DNA of 64,000 nucleotides from Lantana camara (GCA_037501455.1 CM074863.1:10226001-10290000), one strand, 5' to 3'. Counted from the first letter of the stretch, positions 20,466 to 32,895 are shown. Translations and numbers: made by a program. The notes: a model not told the origin generated them from the letters alone.

Positions 20466-21422
20466 ATGGAGAATTTGTTTTCTCGTCTTCCTGTAGATTT
20501 TGATGAGCCCCAACCTTGGCTATTGATATCTCAACAGAAGAATCTACGTAGGCATACTTTTTACAGCCCATCAAAGAAACAGTATTTCCACAGGAAAATT
20601 CCAGAATTGCACATGAAGCAAGTGTGCTCTACTTCTTATGGTTGGTTATTCATAATTGATCGCAAATGCAGCAAACAGCCACTCGATTGTTATCTTTTGA
20701 ACCCTTCAGCACCACAACAAAGAATTCAACTCCCGCCTATCGAAATTGAGCCCGATATCACTTACCAATGCGTTTTATCTAACCCACCCATGGAGACTGC
20801 AGATTGTCGTGTTTTGATCCTTACCAGTTCGAGTCTCTTTTATTGCCGGCTTGGGGATGAAAGGTTCATCCAGAAAACAAGTTATGAAGATGATTACATA
20901 CAGATTTATCTTGCTACAAGTTTAAATGGAAAAATATATTCGTGCATGGAAAGAGATGAAACTCTAACTTTTGTTGAAGTTGATTTTGTTGGGGACGGGC
21001 CCGTACTCAAGGAATTGAGAAACGATAGGGGAAGAGCTTGCCAAATTCCATGGCCGTCTCCTCCACAATGGGAACGCTTTAGTCAGTGCCTAGTTGAGTA
21101 TTCATGTAACGAATTTTTGTTAGTGCACATGATTTGTTATCCACATTCCCGAGCAGGAGTTGCATATTTTCGAGTTTTCAAAGTAAATGTTGTTGAAATG
21201 GAGTGTGAAGAGTTGATGAGTGTCGGGGACCGAGCAATCTTCTTCGCTAGATCTGGGGGCATGCCGTTGTTGTGCACTGAGAAATCAGGCTTGATGAGAA
21301 ACTCAATATATTACGAGTTCGGCAGAAATGTCTATGCGTACGATATGGAGGACCGGAGCAAAACAATTTCCATAGCATGTAATGTAGCTTACCCAGACTT
21401 CAAATCTTGGATTATGATATAA
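20466..21422 (+). CDS. DUF295 (KIB-like) protein without F-box
   Basis: A single-exon frame of 318 residues. It starts directly in the DUF295 region (PWLLISQQKN, YGWLFIIDRK, LNPSAPQQRIQLPPIE), with later propeller blocks (VAYFRVFKVN, SGGMPLLCTE, NSIYYEFGRNVYAYDMEDRS). It lacks the N-terminal F-box of the neighbour at 19890, so it cannot join an SCF complex in the usual way. Possible readings: a substrate-capturing paralog, a truncated gene, or a gene with an upstream exon that was missed. No F-box sequence is found in any frame of 19891-20465. The stop is 84 bp before the CACTA-like terminus at 21506, so its 3' region is likely disrupted or supplied by the transposon. Confidence 0.78.
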   Translation: MENLFSRLPVDFDEPQPWLLISQQKNLRRHTFYSPSKKQYFHRKIPELHMKQVCSTSYGWLFIIDRKCSKQPLDCYLLNPSAPQQRIQLPPIEIEPDITYQCVLSNPPMETADCRVLILTSSSLFYCRLGDERFIQKTSYEDDYIQIYLATSLNGKIYSCMERDETLTFVEVDFVGDGPVLKELRNDRGRACQIPWPSPPQWERFSQCLVEYSCNEFLLVHMICYPHSRAGVAYFRVFKVNVVEMECEELMSVGDRAIFFARSGGMPLLCTEKSGLMRNSIYYEFGRNVYAYDMEDRSKTISIACNVAYPDFKSWIMI

Positions 21423-21505
21423 GCTTAGGCTAGCTTTGAAGTTGTTCCTTATAAAGCCTAAACCTAAAGCTTTTTGTTACCTCCTTAATTTTCATGGAAA
21501 GGTTT

Positions 21506-22060
21506 CACTACAAGAAAACATAGTTTCAGCAACCATTAATAATGGTGGCTAAAAGCAAGAAAATGGTCGCTAATAAATTTAGCAACCAAAATACAATTGG
21601 TCACCGGTGGTCACAACAGGGTACTCACTAAAAGTACTCAGTGACCATTTATCGACTTGGTTGCTGAAAGTTCAATATTTAGCAACCATTCAAAAGTAGT
21701 CATTAAAAGTACAACTATGAGCGACCAAACTTTTAGTCGCTAATATAAACTTTTATGGTGGCTGTAATGTTGACATGGTTGCTATACATACACGTACAAC
21801 AACCACATTTTTTTGTCGGTAAAACAACCAAGTCGTTGGTTGCAATATTGTGAAAAAGTAATCTTATGAAACATATTTTTAGTGATCAATAATGCACATC
21901 GTTGCTGAAGAATGTGTTTTAACAACCGAATAATTGGTTGTAATAACTTTATAATTGTTGCAAAGTATATTATATCATATGATTTAGTAACCTTGCGTGG
22001 CTTTTGTTTATATATTTAACAACCAAACAATTGATTGCAAAAACTATGAAGCATTTTTCT
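21506..22060. repeat. left subterminal repeat array of the CACTA-like element
   Basis: Many direct and inverted copies of AGCAACCA, GGTTGCTAA and GGTCGCTAA lie between the terminus and about 22060. They are the likely transposase-binding sites by analogy with En/Spm. Confidence 0.7.
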
Positions 22061-25000
22061 GCAAATAATTTGTACGATTGAATATGTATACCAAAACAAT
22101 TCAAATTATGCTCGAATTAAAAATCAAAACCATTTCTATCATTTAATATGAAATCAATACTCTAAAAGTAACAATATCCTATATAAAATATCAAAATTTA
22201 CACTTCTAGCTATAAATCACAATTGTTATCGGTCATCAACATGAAATATATGATATAAGCAAAATTATGTGAACAAACAAAATTCAAAATGTATCTATTT
22301 CTCTATAAATCCTTGACACATTGTCAAACATCATTACCAAAAAGTAAGACCAGAGATACAAAAGATGTTAATGTGAACACCATTAATTTGTTAAAAAATG
22401 AATTTATATCTCATACTGACTTAAGATACAATGGTCATGTACTCATGTGGCCGCTGCAGAACAAGTTGATATGCTCCTTTGCCAGACCTCCGACCTATTT
22501 CAAAATCAAGAGTCACATATCAAAAGATATCCATACATAAAAGTCTCATAATTCATATTCCAAGATCCTACAATAGATATTTAAAGTTACCAATTTATTT
22601 TGCTCTACATGTATGCTTTCGTTCTTTGTTTTGAGACTTTCACATTTGGGAAACTATTTCCTGTCGATGCAATAGGCATAAGGAGCAATCATCTAAAAAA
22701 TTAAATAACTAAAATAAACTCAATATGCAGGAAATGAAACAAATAAATAAAAAAAATCATACCTCAGAAAAATAAAATGGCCATCATGACATGAGCTTTG
22801 TCATTAGGCATTCAAAAATACTTTTATCAAGATCAAAAAAAGATGTCATTGTTAGAACATAAGATTGATACTATATTTCCAGTTGCAAGAATAACCAACT
22901 GATCTTATCTCACATAAATTCAGGGTTGAAATGCTTGAGAACTAGTTCAATATAACAAAGAGAAACAAGATAGTGAAACCAATGCCATACATATTCAATT
23001 TGTTATTGGCATTAGTAATGCTAGGATTTACTGTGGCACCAATACACATAACTTCAAATACAAACATCCCTGATACATAGATTGACATTTGCAAACTATG
23101 AAACTGAACAATAAATAACTACCTTGAAGGTTAACCAGAGAACTTACAGTTGAAGAACCATCAATTTACCCAAAATCTGTTCATTAGCATCTGCACGACC
23201 TTCCGTAGATTCTTGAACTAGAAACACCTCCAGCCAACAGTATCAAATCTAGTCATCCAAAATCATATTAACTATAACTAGAAATGATAGCTCCATGACT
23301 ATATGATTAAAAATATTCTATTGAATTTAAATAAGAATCTTATCTGAAAAACAAACATACAAAATTTTATTCTGATGAGCACTAAGCAAACTACCCTTTA
23401 CAGTATTATTCTAAGTTGGAATGACCATTACGCACTTCACCTGCATAGAACACAACATGAGAGGAGCAAATAACAAGTTAAAAGGAGTAATCATATAATG
23501 GTGATCTAAGGCCAGGTAGAAGAAATGAATATGACAATCTTTTGATCATGACATAAGAGCACAATTATTACAGTAAGTAATATTACAACCACTTAATAAG
23601 ATAAAAAATAACACAAATTTACCTATATGTCCATGTTCCTGAAGGGCATCTCTTATTAGCATAACATAGAATTGCATGATTAGTCCAAGTCCTCATTCAT
23701 TATAAGCTAATATTCCACGATTAAGTGATGAAATCCTCATATGGATTAGGTTATTCAATTTCAAGATATATTATAAGGTGATATTCCACGATTAAGTGAT
23801 GAAATCCTCATAGAGGTTAGGTCATTCAATTTCAAGATACAGTATAAACTCATTAGTTAACAACTTAACATGTTGGCTAAGCATAATCTTCTAAGCGAAG
23901 GTTCAAGAAATTATTTTGCTTAATCAAATTAGGAACTACAAAAGATCTTAGGCACAAAAATAGAAAAGGATTTAGGAAAAGGAGAAATGAGCCTTCTTAA
24001 ATTCAGTTTCTTTTGCATCAATAGCTTCTCCATTTTACAACAAGAAAACCCAAAACTGTACAATAAAAGAACACAATCGCTAACAAGATAAAATTAAAAA
24101 TTCAGAAATTAATAATTAAAGATCCAACAGCAAACAAAGACGCCAAAACTCGAAATCAAGATTAACAATTAAATGTGAAATTATGAAACCATAATCAAAA
24201 TGTCCACAACCCCAATGCACGCTGCCGGTCTTCGCATTCAAAATCTACAATATCACAAAAGATAAAAGATAAAATTAAATTTGGGAGAACAAAAATTACC
24301 ACTTGAAGGGCCTGAGAAGCCTTTCGTTGATCAACGAGTTAGCAAGCCACTGTCACCAAATTTCTGGCATCGCTAGAATTAGAACACGAGGCAACTTCTA
24401 CGGTCGAAGGAGGCGGGAGAGCTGTGCCTCCGCCTCTATCATATGGCGTCTCCACTGTCCGTGACATTACAGTTTTTTATTGAGAGAGGAGGAATTGAGC
24501 AGATATCACGAGGATGGAGAAAAAGGAGGTCGTGGGGTGTGCGCCCCAGGAAAATTGAGGGGCAAGGGTGAAAAAGTGGAGGGAAGAGATTTCTCTTTTA
24601 ATGGGATATCAGATTTCTCAAAAATCTTTGGTTCAAGTTTTCATGGACTCTTGATTTATTAGATTTTCCCCTGATTTACCCTTTCATTTAATGTTTGATA
24701 AAATGATATTTTAATATTGTAAATTTTTATTCTAAATTAAATTAATTTGCATCAAAATCGATTTAAGAAGTATTTTTTAACCTTAATATTTGATTATATT
24801 TTTACTTTTATTAAATGAATCCTATAACGTACAACCAAATCTAATGAATCCTCAAATTTCTAAATTTTAGTTGAACACTCTCATTTTTGTTTTATTTTTG
24901 GCTAATTTTCAAAACTAAATAGATGACTCTAATAGACGGCATTTGGTTGTTGATCAAACTACATTGATTACTCATCAACTTATATAATGGGCATAAAAGC

Positions 25001-25403
25001 ATAAATTTTATGCCCAATAAAAATATTATACATGCATATTAAATATATATTAAATATTAAAATAATATTTTATATTTTAATTTTAGAAGTTTAAAACAAA
25101 TAATATTCTTAAAATTAAATAGTTAATTAATTAATATTTTAATATATATTTCAAATATGTCAAAATTTAAATTTAATAATAAAATTAAATCTAACCAAAG
25201 TAAAGAAAGTCAAATGTTATATGTTTTAAATCATATCACATCTTGTAATTGGTTCATATTGAGTCTAAGAGTACCTCTTGTTGTTTGTTTTGTTCAGGCA
25301 ACCCTCCCAAGGACGATGAGATTGCACCTTAGGCGTTATTTGCTGCCTTCTTGTTCCCGCTTTGTTTGTCAGGTGAGGTTTTGCTTATTTTAGCTAATTC
25401 AAC
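22061..25403. other. interior left of the LINE; possible decayed minus-strand transcript
   Basis: No long reading frame. On the minus strand, a moderately GC-rich stretch (about 24300-24560) ends CAAGTG|GTAATTTTT and is followed by a T-rich stretch and TATTGTAG|ATTTTG near 24250. This resembles an exon, donor, intron and acceptor. Further down, other T-rich tracts end in AG on that strand. It may be a decayed gene or non-coding transcript inside the CACTA-like element, but no protein family was recognised. Confidence 0.3.
23710..23851. repeat. tandem duplication, period 71 bp
   Basis: Two copies of a unit beginning atattccacgattaagtgatg, at 23710 and 23781, with a few differences near their ends. 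Confidence 0.85.
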
Positions 25404-25786
25404 CTAAAACCCTATGAGCTCTGACATTTGTAAGATACATCTCCAAAAAAAAGAAAATTCAGGGTCTCTCTAACTATGGGAGTTCTTCGTCTCTCTAACT
25501 GAGAGTGTAGGAACCTGGTTTCCTTGGTGATTGCTCGGCTTCCAGATAACATTCAGCAAGGCCAACTCCTCCCTCTTCCCTGCTCCTTCTTCTCTTTCCC
25601 CGCCCCCGTTTTTCTGCTCCTTCCTTTTAGTGTCTCTATTCCTTTAACCTTGGCTTTGTGTATTTTTGTCCTTTAGGTTTCTCTTGTTTTCCCGCACCCA
25701 GGCGGTAGAGGAAGTTTCCGACAGTCCCATTCAGTGATTCGTGGTCAAGCTTCGGCCGGGTACGGAGGGGAACAGACTCGAACCAC

Positions 25787-27457
25787 ATGGACGAGAAAAT
25801 CTACAATTTGGGGGCTATGCTCACCCTCACGGAAGAGGAATCTGCTGAAATCTGCATCTCAAATGAGGCGTCGAGTGCTTCTAGAATAAATACTAATCTT
25901 TGTCTAGTGGGCAGACTTTTCTCTACAAGGAGTCTAAATTTTGAAGCTTTGAAGAACACACTCACAAAAGTCATCAACCCAGCAAAAGGCATTACAATCC
26001 ATAAACTCAGAGCAGATCGGTTTATGATGACTTTTAACCATAAAATTGACAGACAAAGAGTTATTGATGGGGCACCTTGGTCTTTCGAGAAACAACTTAT
26101 CCTCATCAGTCCTATCAAAGAGAACGAAGACCCCATGACTATGGAACTGAATTGGTGCGATTTCTACATTCATATCCACGGACTCCCCTTTGCGAAAATG
26201 ACTAAAGAAATAGGCGCCTGTATCGGAAATGCAATCGGACGTCTCATAGAGGTGGATCTTGATCGTTCCAACAGAACCAGATTCGACAGTCTTCGCATCC
26301 GAGCCAGTATTAACATCACACAACCTCTGCGCAGATGTGCTAAACTTAAGCAACCCAATGGAGACGATATTATCGTTACACTCACGTATGAAAGACTCCC
26401 AAATTTTTGCTACATTTGTGGTCTTTGCAATCACACCGAAAGGTTCTGCGAGAAACGTTTTGTGGAGGGATTCATTGACCCAAAACCCAACTATCCGTAC
26501 GGAGCTTGGCTCAGAGAAGGAACGAGCAACACCCCTAACCCGATTCAAGCCCCCACCTTCAAAAACAGGGAGATCCGCCCACAAAATAACCCAACTTCAC
26601 CATCTCAGGAGCCGGGTTCCGCCGGAAAATCACAATCGGAGAGTTCAGACCCGACTCCCGATAAAGCTGAGTCCTTGCTGACCTCATCTTCATCGATTCT
26701 CCAACATCCCCAAATCAACAACTGCAATTCGCCACCTTCCCTTACCAACCTTACCAACGAAGTAAGCCTCACCATACCTGTATCTTGTCAAAATCATATG
26801 GCCCTGACATCTGCTTCACTAACCCCTTTGATCGTTGACTCCTCTGCCTCAGTTAGTAAAACTCAAATCCCCATTTTATCTACAAACACTTACGTAACCA
26901 CCAACCCTAATACCAGCTCCACTCTCTCTCATGGGCCTGAAATCCAAATTGGCCCAACCACTCTTCCTATTGAAAATAAAGCCCACCATTGCATAGAACC
27001 CAACCCCACTGAAATTAACTTAATCTCATATACTCCAGACTACTCAACTCCCTCTCACATCAGCCCATTATCTAAGCAACCTTCAAGCCTACCTAGCAGC
27101 TTCCCTATCAAGCCCGTCGGCCCAACCACAGAACCTACCACTTCTCTTAATACCGAGCCCATCCCTCCCAACGAGAATATATGCCAACAGGAAAAATCTC
27201 GCGCTCTTGAAGGACTCTTCAATGTTCCTGTATCCACGTTAACACCGAAAGTGACCAAGAAAAATCGCAGACTCCCAGCACCATCCCTATTACTCCCCAC
27301 CCATACACCTAAATGCAGCGGAAAACGTAAACTCCATTCTTCAAATTTAGATCCATCTCCTGAATTCCCAGCTAAAAAAGGTTCCCAAAATGGCGCTATT
27401 GCGGATTCTTCTAATTTATCGGTGGAGGCTGCGATGCAGCCCCGCCGAACACAATGA
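25787..27457 (+). CDS. LINE ORF1 protein (DUF4283 and CCHC zinc knuckle)
   Basis: 556 residues, intact. The N-terminal part (about 30-175) matches the DUF4283 fold found in plant LINE ORF1 proteins (LVGRLFSTRSLNFEALKN, DRFMMTFNHKIDRQRVIDGAPWSF). A zinc knuckle CYICGLCNHTERFC lies at 208-221 (CxxCxxxxHxxxxC). The remainder is Ser/Thr/Pro-rich and probably disordered. Known role: binds element RNA and forms the ribonucleoprotein. The stop overlaps the ORF2 start by four bases (ATGA at 27454-27457), suggesting termination-reinitiation for ORF2. Confidence 0.9.
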   Translation: MDEKIYNLGAMLTLTEEESAEICISNEASSASRINTNLCLVGRLFSTRSLNFEALKNTLTKVINPAKGITIHKLRADRFMMTFNHKIDRQRVIDGAPWSFEKQLILISPIKENEDPMTMELNWCDFYIHIHGLPFAKMTKEIGACIGNAIGRLIEVDLDRSNRTRFDSLRIRASINITQPLRRCAKLKQPNGDDIIVTLTYERLPNFCYICGLCNHTERFCEKRFVEGFIDPKPNYPYGAWLREGTSNTPNPIQAPTFKNREIRPQNNPTSPSQEPGSAGKSQSESSDPTPDKAESLLTSSSSILQHPQINNCNSPPSLTNLTNEVSLTIPVSCQNHMALTSASLTPLIVDSSASVSKTQIPILSTNTYVTTNPNTSSTLSHGPEIQIGPTTLPIENKAHHCIEPNPTEINLISYTPDYSTPSHISPLSKQPSSLPSSFPIKPVGPTTEPTTSLNTEPIPPNENICQQEKSRALEGLFNVPVSTLTPKVTKKNRRLPAPSLLLPTHTPKCSGKRKLHSSNLDPSPEFPAKKGSQNGAIADSSNLSVEAAMQPRRTQ

Positions 27458-30400
27458 TAGGCCTTAGCTGGAATTGTCGAGGGCTGGGGGGTCCCTCGAC
27501 AATCAGAGAGCTGCTCGACCTCATTCGAGCAAACAACCCCTCAGTGATCTTCCTTTCCGAGACACGCTGCAAGAAAAAAAGGATTGAAAACTTGAAAAAT
27601 TCTTTGGATTGGTTTGGTGTAAATGTCGACTCTATTGGAACTGGTGGCGGTTTGGCCTTACTGTGGAAACGTGATATTGATATTACACTCCAGAGCATGT
27701 CCAAGTACCACATTGACGTTTTGATTCATGATCAAGCTGACTCTCCACCCTGGCGCTTCACAGGTTTCTATGGAGAACCCAAAACCCATTTGAGGTGGAA
27801 ATCGTGGGCCCTCATTTCTCGCCTCAGCCGTGACCCCTGTCGTGATTGGCTTATTTGTGGCGACTTCAACGAACTGCTATCTGATGATGAAAAACAGGGA
27901 GGTAACCCCAAACATCCCTCATTTTACCAGGCATTTCGTTGTGCCCTCGATTATGCCGATTTGGATGACTTGGGTTTCGTCGGCGATTGGTACACTTGGT
28001 CCAACAACCATCCACACCCCTACACCATCCGAGAGAGATTGGACCGCGCCGTTGCAAATCCCTCCTGGAGAAACAGATTCCCTGCTTTTCGAATTTCTCA
28101 CATTCCTACCATTAGCTCCGATCATCATGTAATCCGCTTCGATCTCCACCACATTCCTGCCAGACAACCTCGCCGTTTACGGCCTTTTCGTTTTGAGGCG
28201 GCCTGGGCCCGTGTTGATGATTGTAAACAGGCGATTGACTCTTATTGGAAGAAGTCTAGTACCGCTGATCCCCAAGCAAAAGTTTTAGAAAGTGTTTCGA
28301 ATTGTCGTGTGGGCTTAATTAAATGGAAGAAGGATAAATTTGGGAATATCGAGAAAGAGATTAAAGTGATCGAGGACCTTCTCATCAAAGTTAGGAATGG
28401 CCCCATTACCCAGGAATCACATAATCATGAAGCTTCCCTCCGTTCTAATCTCACTGAACTTTACAAGAGGAAGGAAATTATTTGGCAGCAAAGGGCTAAA
28501 TCCCACTGGCTTGTTGAAGGGGACAAAAATACCAGATTCTTTCATGCTAAGGCCTCACATAGAGCAAGAACCAACTCAATTGAGGGTCTCAAAGATGAAT
28601 CAGGGGTGTTTGACTCATCCCCGAACCATATCCAAGGGGTCATCAACCGATACTTCAGTAATCTGTTCTCCACGTCTATGTGTTCCGAGCAGGACCTTGA
28701 CCGCATCCTTGCCCTTCTTGATCCACGAATCGATGAGGAGATGTGCTGGTTGCTACTTCTTCCGTTTGATGGTGTGGAGGTAAAAAAGGCTCTTTTTCAA
28801 ATGTATCCTTTAAAATCCCCAGGCCCTGATGGTCTCCCCCCGTTTTTCTTTCAAAAATACTGGGATATTGTGGGAAAGGATGTGATATCATGTGTGCTTG
28901 AATTCCTTAATCATGATAAATTTATCAAAGATTTGAATTTTACTTATATTGTGTTGATCCCCAAATGCCAAAAACCCGATGTTATTACTCAGTTCCGGCC
29001 TATTAGTTTGTGTAATGTGATTTATAAGATTACGTCTAAATGTCTTGCTAACCGTATTAAACCGTTGCTTGACCGTATTATCTCCCCCTCTCAGTCGGCT
29101 TTTATACCCTTACGTCTCATTACAGATAATGTTCTTATTGCTTTTGAAATTAATCACTTTCTTAAGAAGAAGAACAGGGGAAAGGAGGGATTCTTTGCTC
29201 TCAAACTGGACATGAGCAAAGCCTATGACCGGGTTGAATGGCACTTCTTGGAACGAGTACTCATCAGGTTTGGCTTTCCCCCCCGATTCATTTCCCTTAT
29301 TATGTCTTGTGTTACAACGGTTACCTATTCTTTCCTGCTTGAGGGCTCGATTTTCGGTTACCTGACTCCGGAACTAGGGATCCGGCAGGGAGACCCCCTT
29401 TCTCCTTATCTTTTCCTTTTTTGCGCAGAGATTTTGAGTTGCATTCTCAGGGAGAAAGAGGCGACTGGTCAACTTAGAGGAATTTCGATTTGCAGAGGGG
29501 CTCCGAGCATATCGCACCTCCTCTTTGCTGACGATACTCTTATCTGCGGTTTGGCTTCTACTCAGGCTTTGGATTGCATTAATAATGCCCTCATGGACTA
29601 TGCTCTTGTGTCCGGGCAAGTCATCAACTACCAGAAATCCTCTATTGTCTTCAGTGGTAATGTTCCTTCGTCAGATAGATTGGCCCTGGCATCCCGCATT
29701 GGTGTCCAACTGGTTGAGCGTTTTGACCTTTACCTTGGCCTACCGTCCGTAGTAGGTCGCTCTAGATCCACGGTTTTTAACTCCATCAGGGAGCGAGTTT
29801 GGAAGAGACTCAAGGGATATTCAGAAAAACTTCTCTCCTCCGCTGGGAAAAGCGGTTCTCATTCGTGCAGTTGCTCAGGCAATCCCTTCTTATACTATGG
29901 GATGCTTTCGCTTACCGGACTCTTTTCTGCGAGAGATTGACTCGATGATCTCCAACTTTTGGTGGAATAATAAGGATTCTCGTAAAACTCACTGGATTGC
30001 CTGGGATAAGTTATGTCGTAGCAAAGACGCGAGTGGCCTTGGTTTCAGGTCCTTCAAAGCTTTCAATATTGTTATTCTGGCTAAGCAGTTTTGGCGACTT
30101 ATCACTCATCCCGACAGCCTACTCAGCCGCATTTACAGAGCACGTTACTTCCTGGATGGTGATATTTTTAAGGCTCGGTTAGGCCGTTCCCCCTCTTTCA
30201 CCTGGCGTAGCATCTTAGGGACCAGATTTCTTATCGAGGCTGGTTCCCGTTGGAGAGTTGGATCGGGTACTAATATTAGAGTTTGGCAGGACCGCTGGCT
30301 CCCCCGCCCATACTCCTTTCGGCCGCGTTGCAAGCCACCTCAGATGGATAATGATTTGCGTGTTTCAAGTCTCATGCTACCAAATGAGCCGGTTTGGAAC

Positions 30401-31558
30401 CTTCCTCTTCTCCATTCTATTCTCCCCGAGGATGAGATTGACCTTGCCCTTAGCAGCCCTCTTAGCGGTAACAACCGGCCCGATCGTCTTGTTTGGCATT
30501 TCTCCAAAGACGGACGCTTCTCAGTTAAAAGTGCTTACCATTTGGCTGTTGATCTCCAGAACCGCATGAGTGCCTCGCCCTCTTCCACCTCCTCTGTCCA
30601 ACTGTGGAGGAAAATTTGAAGTACCCGGGCTGCCCCTAAGGTCCTCCTTTTCACTTGGCGTGTGGCCCATGACAGCCTTCCAACTGCTACCAACCTTCAC
30701 CGTCGTGGTTTGTCACAGGATCTTTCTTGCTCTTTTTGTGATTCAACTAAGGAAGATATTTTACACATTCTTCTCCATTGCCCGTTAGCCCGCCAAACTT
30801 GGGCGCTTCTTCATATCCCTCAGGCGTCTCTCTTCAGTAATCACATGGATATCTCTGAGTGGCTCTTTCATGCCTTGCAGACGATTGAGTGTACCAAGAG
30901 GGGACTCTTTCTCTCGGCCATCTGGGCCCTTTGGTGGAACCGAAATTCCAAACGTATGGATTCGACTTCTCTCTCTCCAGACGATCTCTCTCGTTTCATC
31001 CTCAATTTCTCTCGCCAATACGAGGAAGCCAACTTACCCCCTCGCGTCCCTCAGAACCCGTCCCTTCCTGCCCGTTGGAGGAAACCACCCCCAGGTACGG
31101 TCAAAGTTAATTTTGATGGTGCTACTTTCTCGACAAGCCAAGAATTTGGTATTGGGGTTGTCGCTCGCGATTCGGCGGGACTTTGTATTGGGTGGCTTAC
31201 CGATAGAAGAACGGGTCTGATTGACCCGGAAGCCGCGGAGGCCTTGGCAGCCCTGGAGGCTGTTCGTTTTGCTGTTGGCCGAGGGTGGTCGAATGTGATT
31301 ATCGAGGGTGATTGCTTGAACCTTATCAACAAGATACAACTTCAGGCTCACGACACCTCCCCTATCGGTAATATCCTGCTGGATATTGACAATCTCTCCT
31401 CTCGTTTCGAGTCCATCAACTTCTGTTTCTACCCGCGTGAGGCGAACTCGGTTGCTCACACGCTTGCCCGACATGCGGCTCCGGCCAGCTTTGGTGACTT
31501 TAACGTGCCTAGTGCTGCCTTTCAGTTTATTCAAGAAGATATGTCCATTGGTGTCTAG
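27454..31558 (+). pseudogene. LINE ORF2: endonuclease, reverse transcriptase, zinc region, RNase H (one frameshift, one stop)
   Basis: Frame 27454-29940 encodes an APE-type endonuclease (starts GLSWNCRGLG; GDFNELL; SDHHVI) and a non-LTR RT, with FADD at residues 691-694 (LLFADDTLI) and LDMSKAYDRVEW. The sense shifts frame near 29848-29851, in a gggaaaagc run, and continues in the frame of 29897. A TGA at 30617-30619 interrupts that frame. It then runs to 31558 with the plant zf-RVT region (SCSFCDSTKEDILHILLHC) and an RVT_3-type RNase H (VKVNFDGA, AEALAALEAV, IEGDCLNLI). The last motif reads NSVAHTLA, with His where many relatives have Asp. Confidence 0.9.
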
Positions 31559-31621
31559 TGTTCTTGTATCTCTGTTGCCCACACGTCCTGTGGGCAGTTT
31601 CTTTCCAAAAAAAAAAAAAAA

Positions 31622-32885
31622 CTAAAACCCTATGTGTTTTGAAGCTCGCATGCGAAGTATATATACTATATGATAGATACGTGTTTGGTATGTACTTTGA
31701 GGGCTTGTCCTACTTGTGAAAGACTTTGAAACGTTTTTATACGTATATATACTCTATTTTACTTTGTTTTTGAAAAGCTCGAGGTACGTTTGGTCTTGTA
31801 GCGAGAAATGGTCTTCAAAGATAGACTCGTAGTACTTGAATTGTTTCTTGACTTGTTTGGGCCCCGGGAATATGGTTAAGGAGCATCCGGGACGGCCGTG
31901 GGGTCGCCGGACACACCTCCTGTGCATATTTCCATTTGAAAGGATTCACTCAACCTTGGGAGGTCAAGGGGGAAAGTGAGTTCTCTTGAGCAGGCGGTTA
32001 CCACCGTCGAAGGAGCTGGTAGGTGCAATTAGCCCCCGTCTTAGCACGTACTTGATATGGGATTTGAGGGAACGCATCTCTCTTTTCTACTTGAAGCTTG
32101 GATGGACTTGTTTTGCTTTGGTTTTTGTCTTGTCTTGTCTTGGGAAGTTTGGGATAACTCGTACTCGCCGAGTTCTTGTCTTATCTTGAGTTTATGGAAC
32201 GAGAATGGATTCTTAAACACTTAAAATTGGTTACTTTAGCCTCCGGCCTTTAACTTCTTTTAAGTGCTTATATATTTAGTATCACGGGAATTGCCTTGGA
32301 TTGTAAAAACCATTCTCGGTTCATGGACTATTTCTTGTTTTGTTAATTGCCTTGTTCTATTACGTATATGGGTGTGTGTGTTAGCCCCCTCACTAGTCAT
32401 TAGGACTAACCCTCATTGTTGTTCTTTCTTTTTCCCCTTCTTTTGAGTTGCAGGTACTTCTTTTGGGAGTCTTGAGCTAGGCGGCAAGTGGTCTAATCGT
32501 CTTAATTGTGGATAGCTCGAGTCTCATGCATTTATTGCTTTTTATTATGTACTTATGTTAGTTTTAGGATGTGTATTGATATACTCTTGCTAGGTACTTA
32601 TTATTTTGGCCTGGGATGGGCGTGTGAATATGTAGATGTTGTGCTATGAGTTGGAGACTATGATGTATATATACGTTACTAGTTGGAAATAACTTATGTT
32701 TTAAATCGCTTCCGCTTACTTGTTCATTGCGCACTTGATATATGAGGGTCTAGATAGCCTAGCTTAGGAAAGTTTTTAATTTGTCACCCGTTCGCTATTG
32801 TTTGACATGTGTGCGGAGTTCTATTTCGTTACACGTGTTAGACTCTAATGCGTGGGATGTGGTGCCCACCGCTCGGGGTGTTACA
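31622..32885 (+). mobile_element. Tekay/Del-like LTR remnant (3' part), interrupted by the LINE
   Basis: It ends ggatgtggtgcccaccgctcGGGGTGTTACA at 32885, matching the 3' ends of the LTRs at 1-168 and 10571-13824. The upstream block caaatcgcttccgcttac... also aligns. The LINE target site splits this LTR, so part of it should lie left of 25417, but no LTR start (TGTAACGCCCC-like) was found there. Confidence 0.6.
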
Positions 32886-32889
32886 GTTT

Positions 32890-32895
32890 TGGTAT
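32890..32895 (+). other. remnant primer-binding site
   Basis: gttt follows the LTR end, then TGGTAT, the start of the usual initiator-Met tRNA site TGGTATCAGAGC. Identity stops after TGGTAT. It marks 32885 as the end of a 5' LTR; no gag-pol of this element follows. Confidence 0.5.

Larger units (their letters stand above)
25417..31621 (+). mobile_element. L1-type LINE, apparently full length, 13-bp target duplication
   Basis: Flanked by the direct repeat ctaaaaccctatg (25404-25416 and 31622-31634) and ending in a 14-base A tail. It has a 5' leader of about 370 bp, ORF1 with a CCHC knuckle, and ORF2 with endonuclease, RT, zinc region and RNase H. This is the plant L1 structure. It carries one frameshift and one stop in ORF2, so it is inactive but not old. 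It sits inside a Tekay-like LTR remnant (sequence continuing at 31635). Confidence 0.92.
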
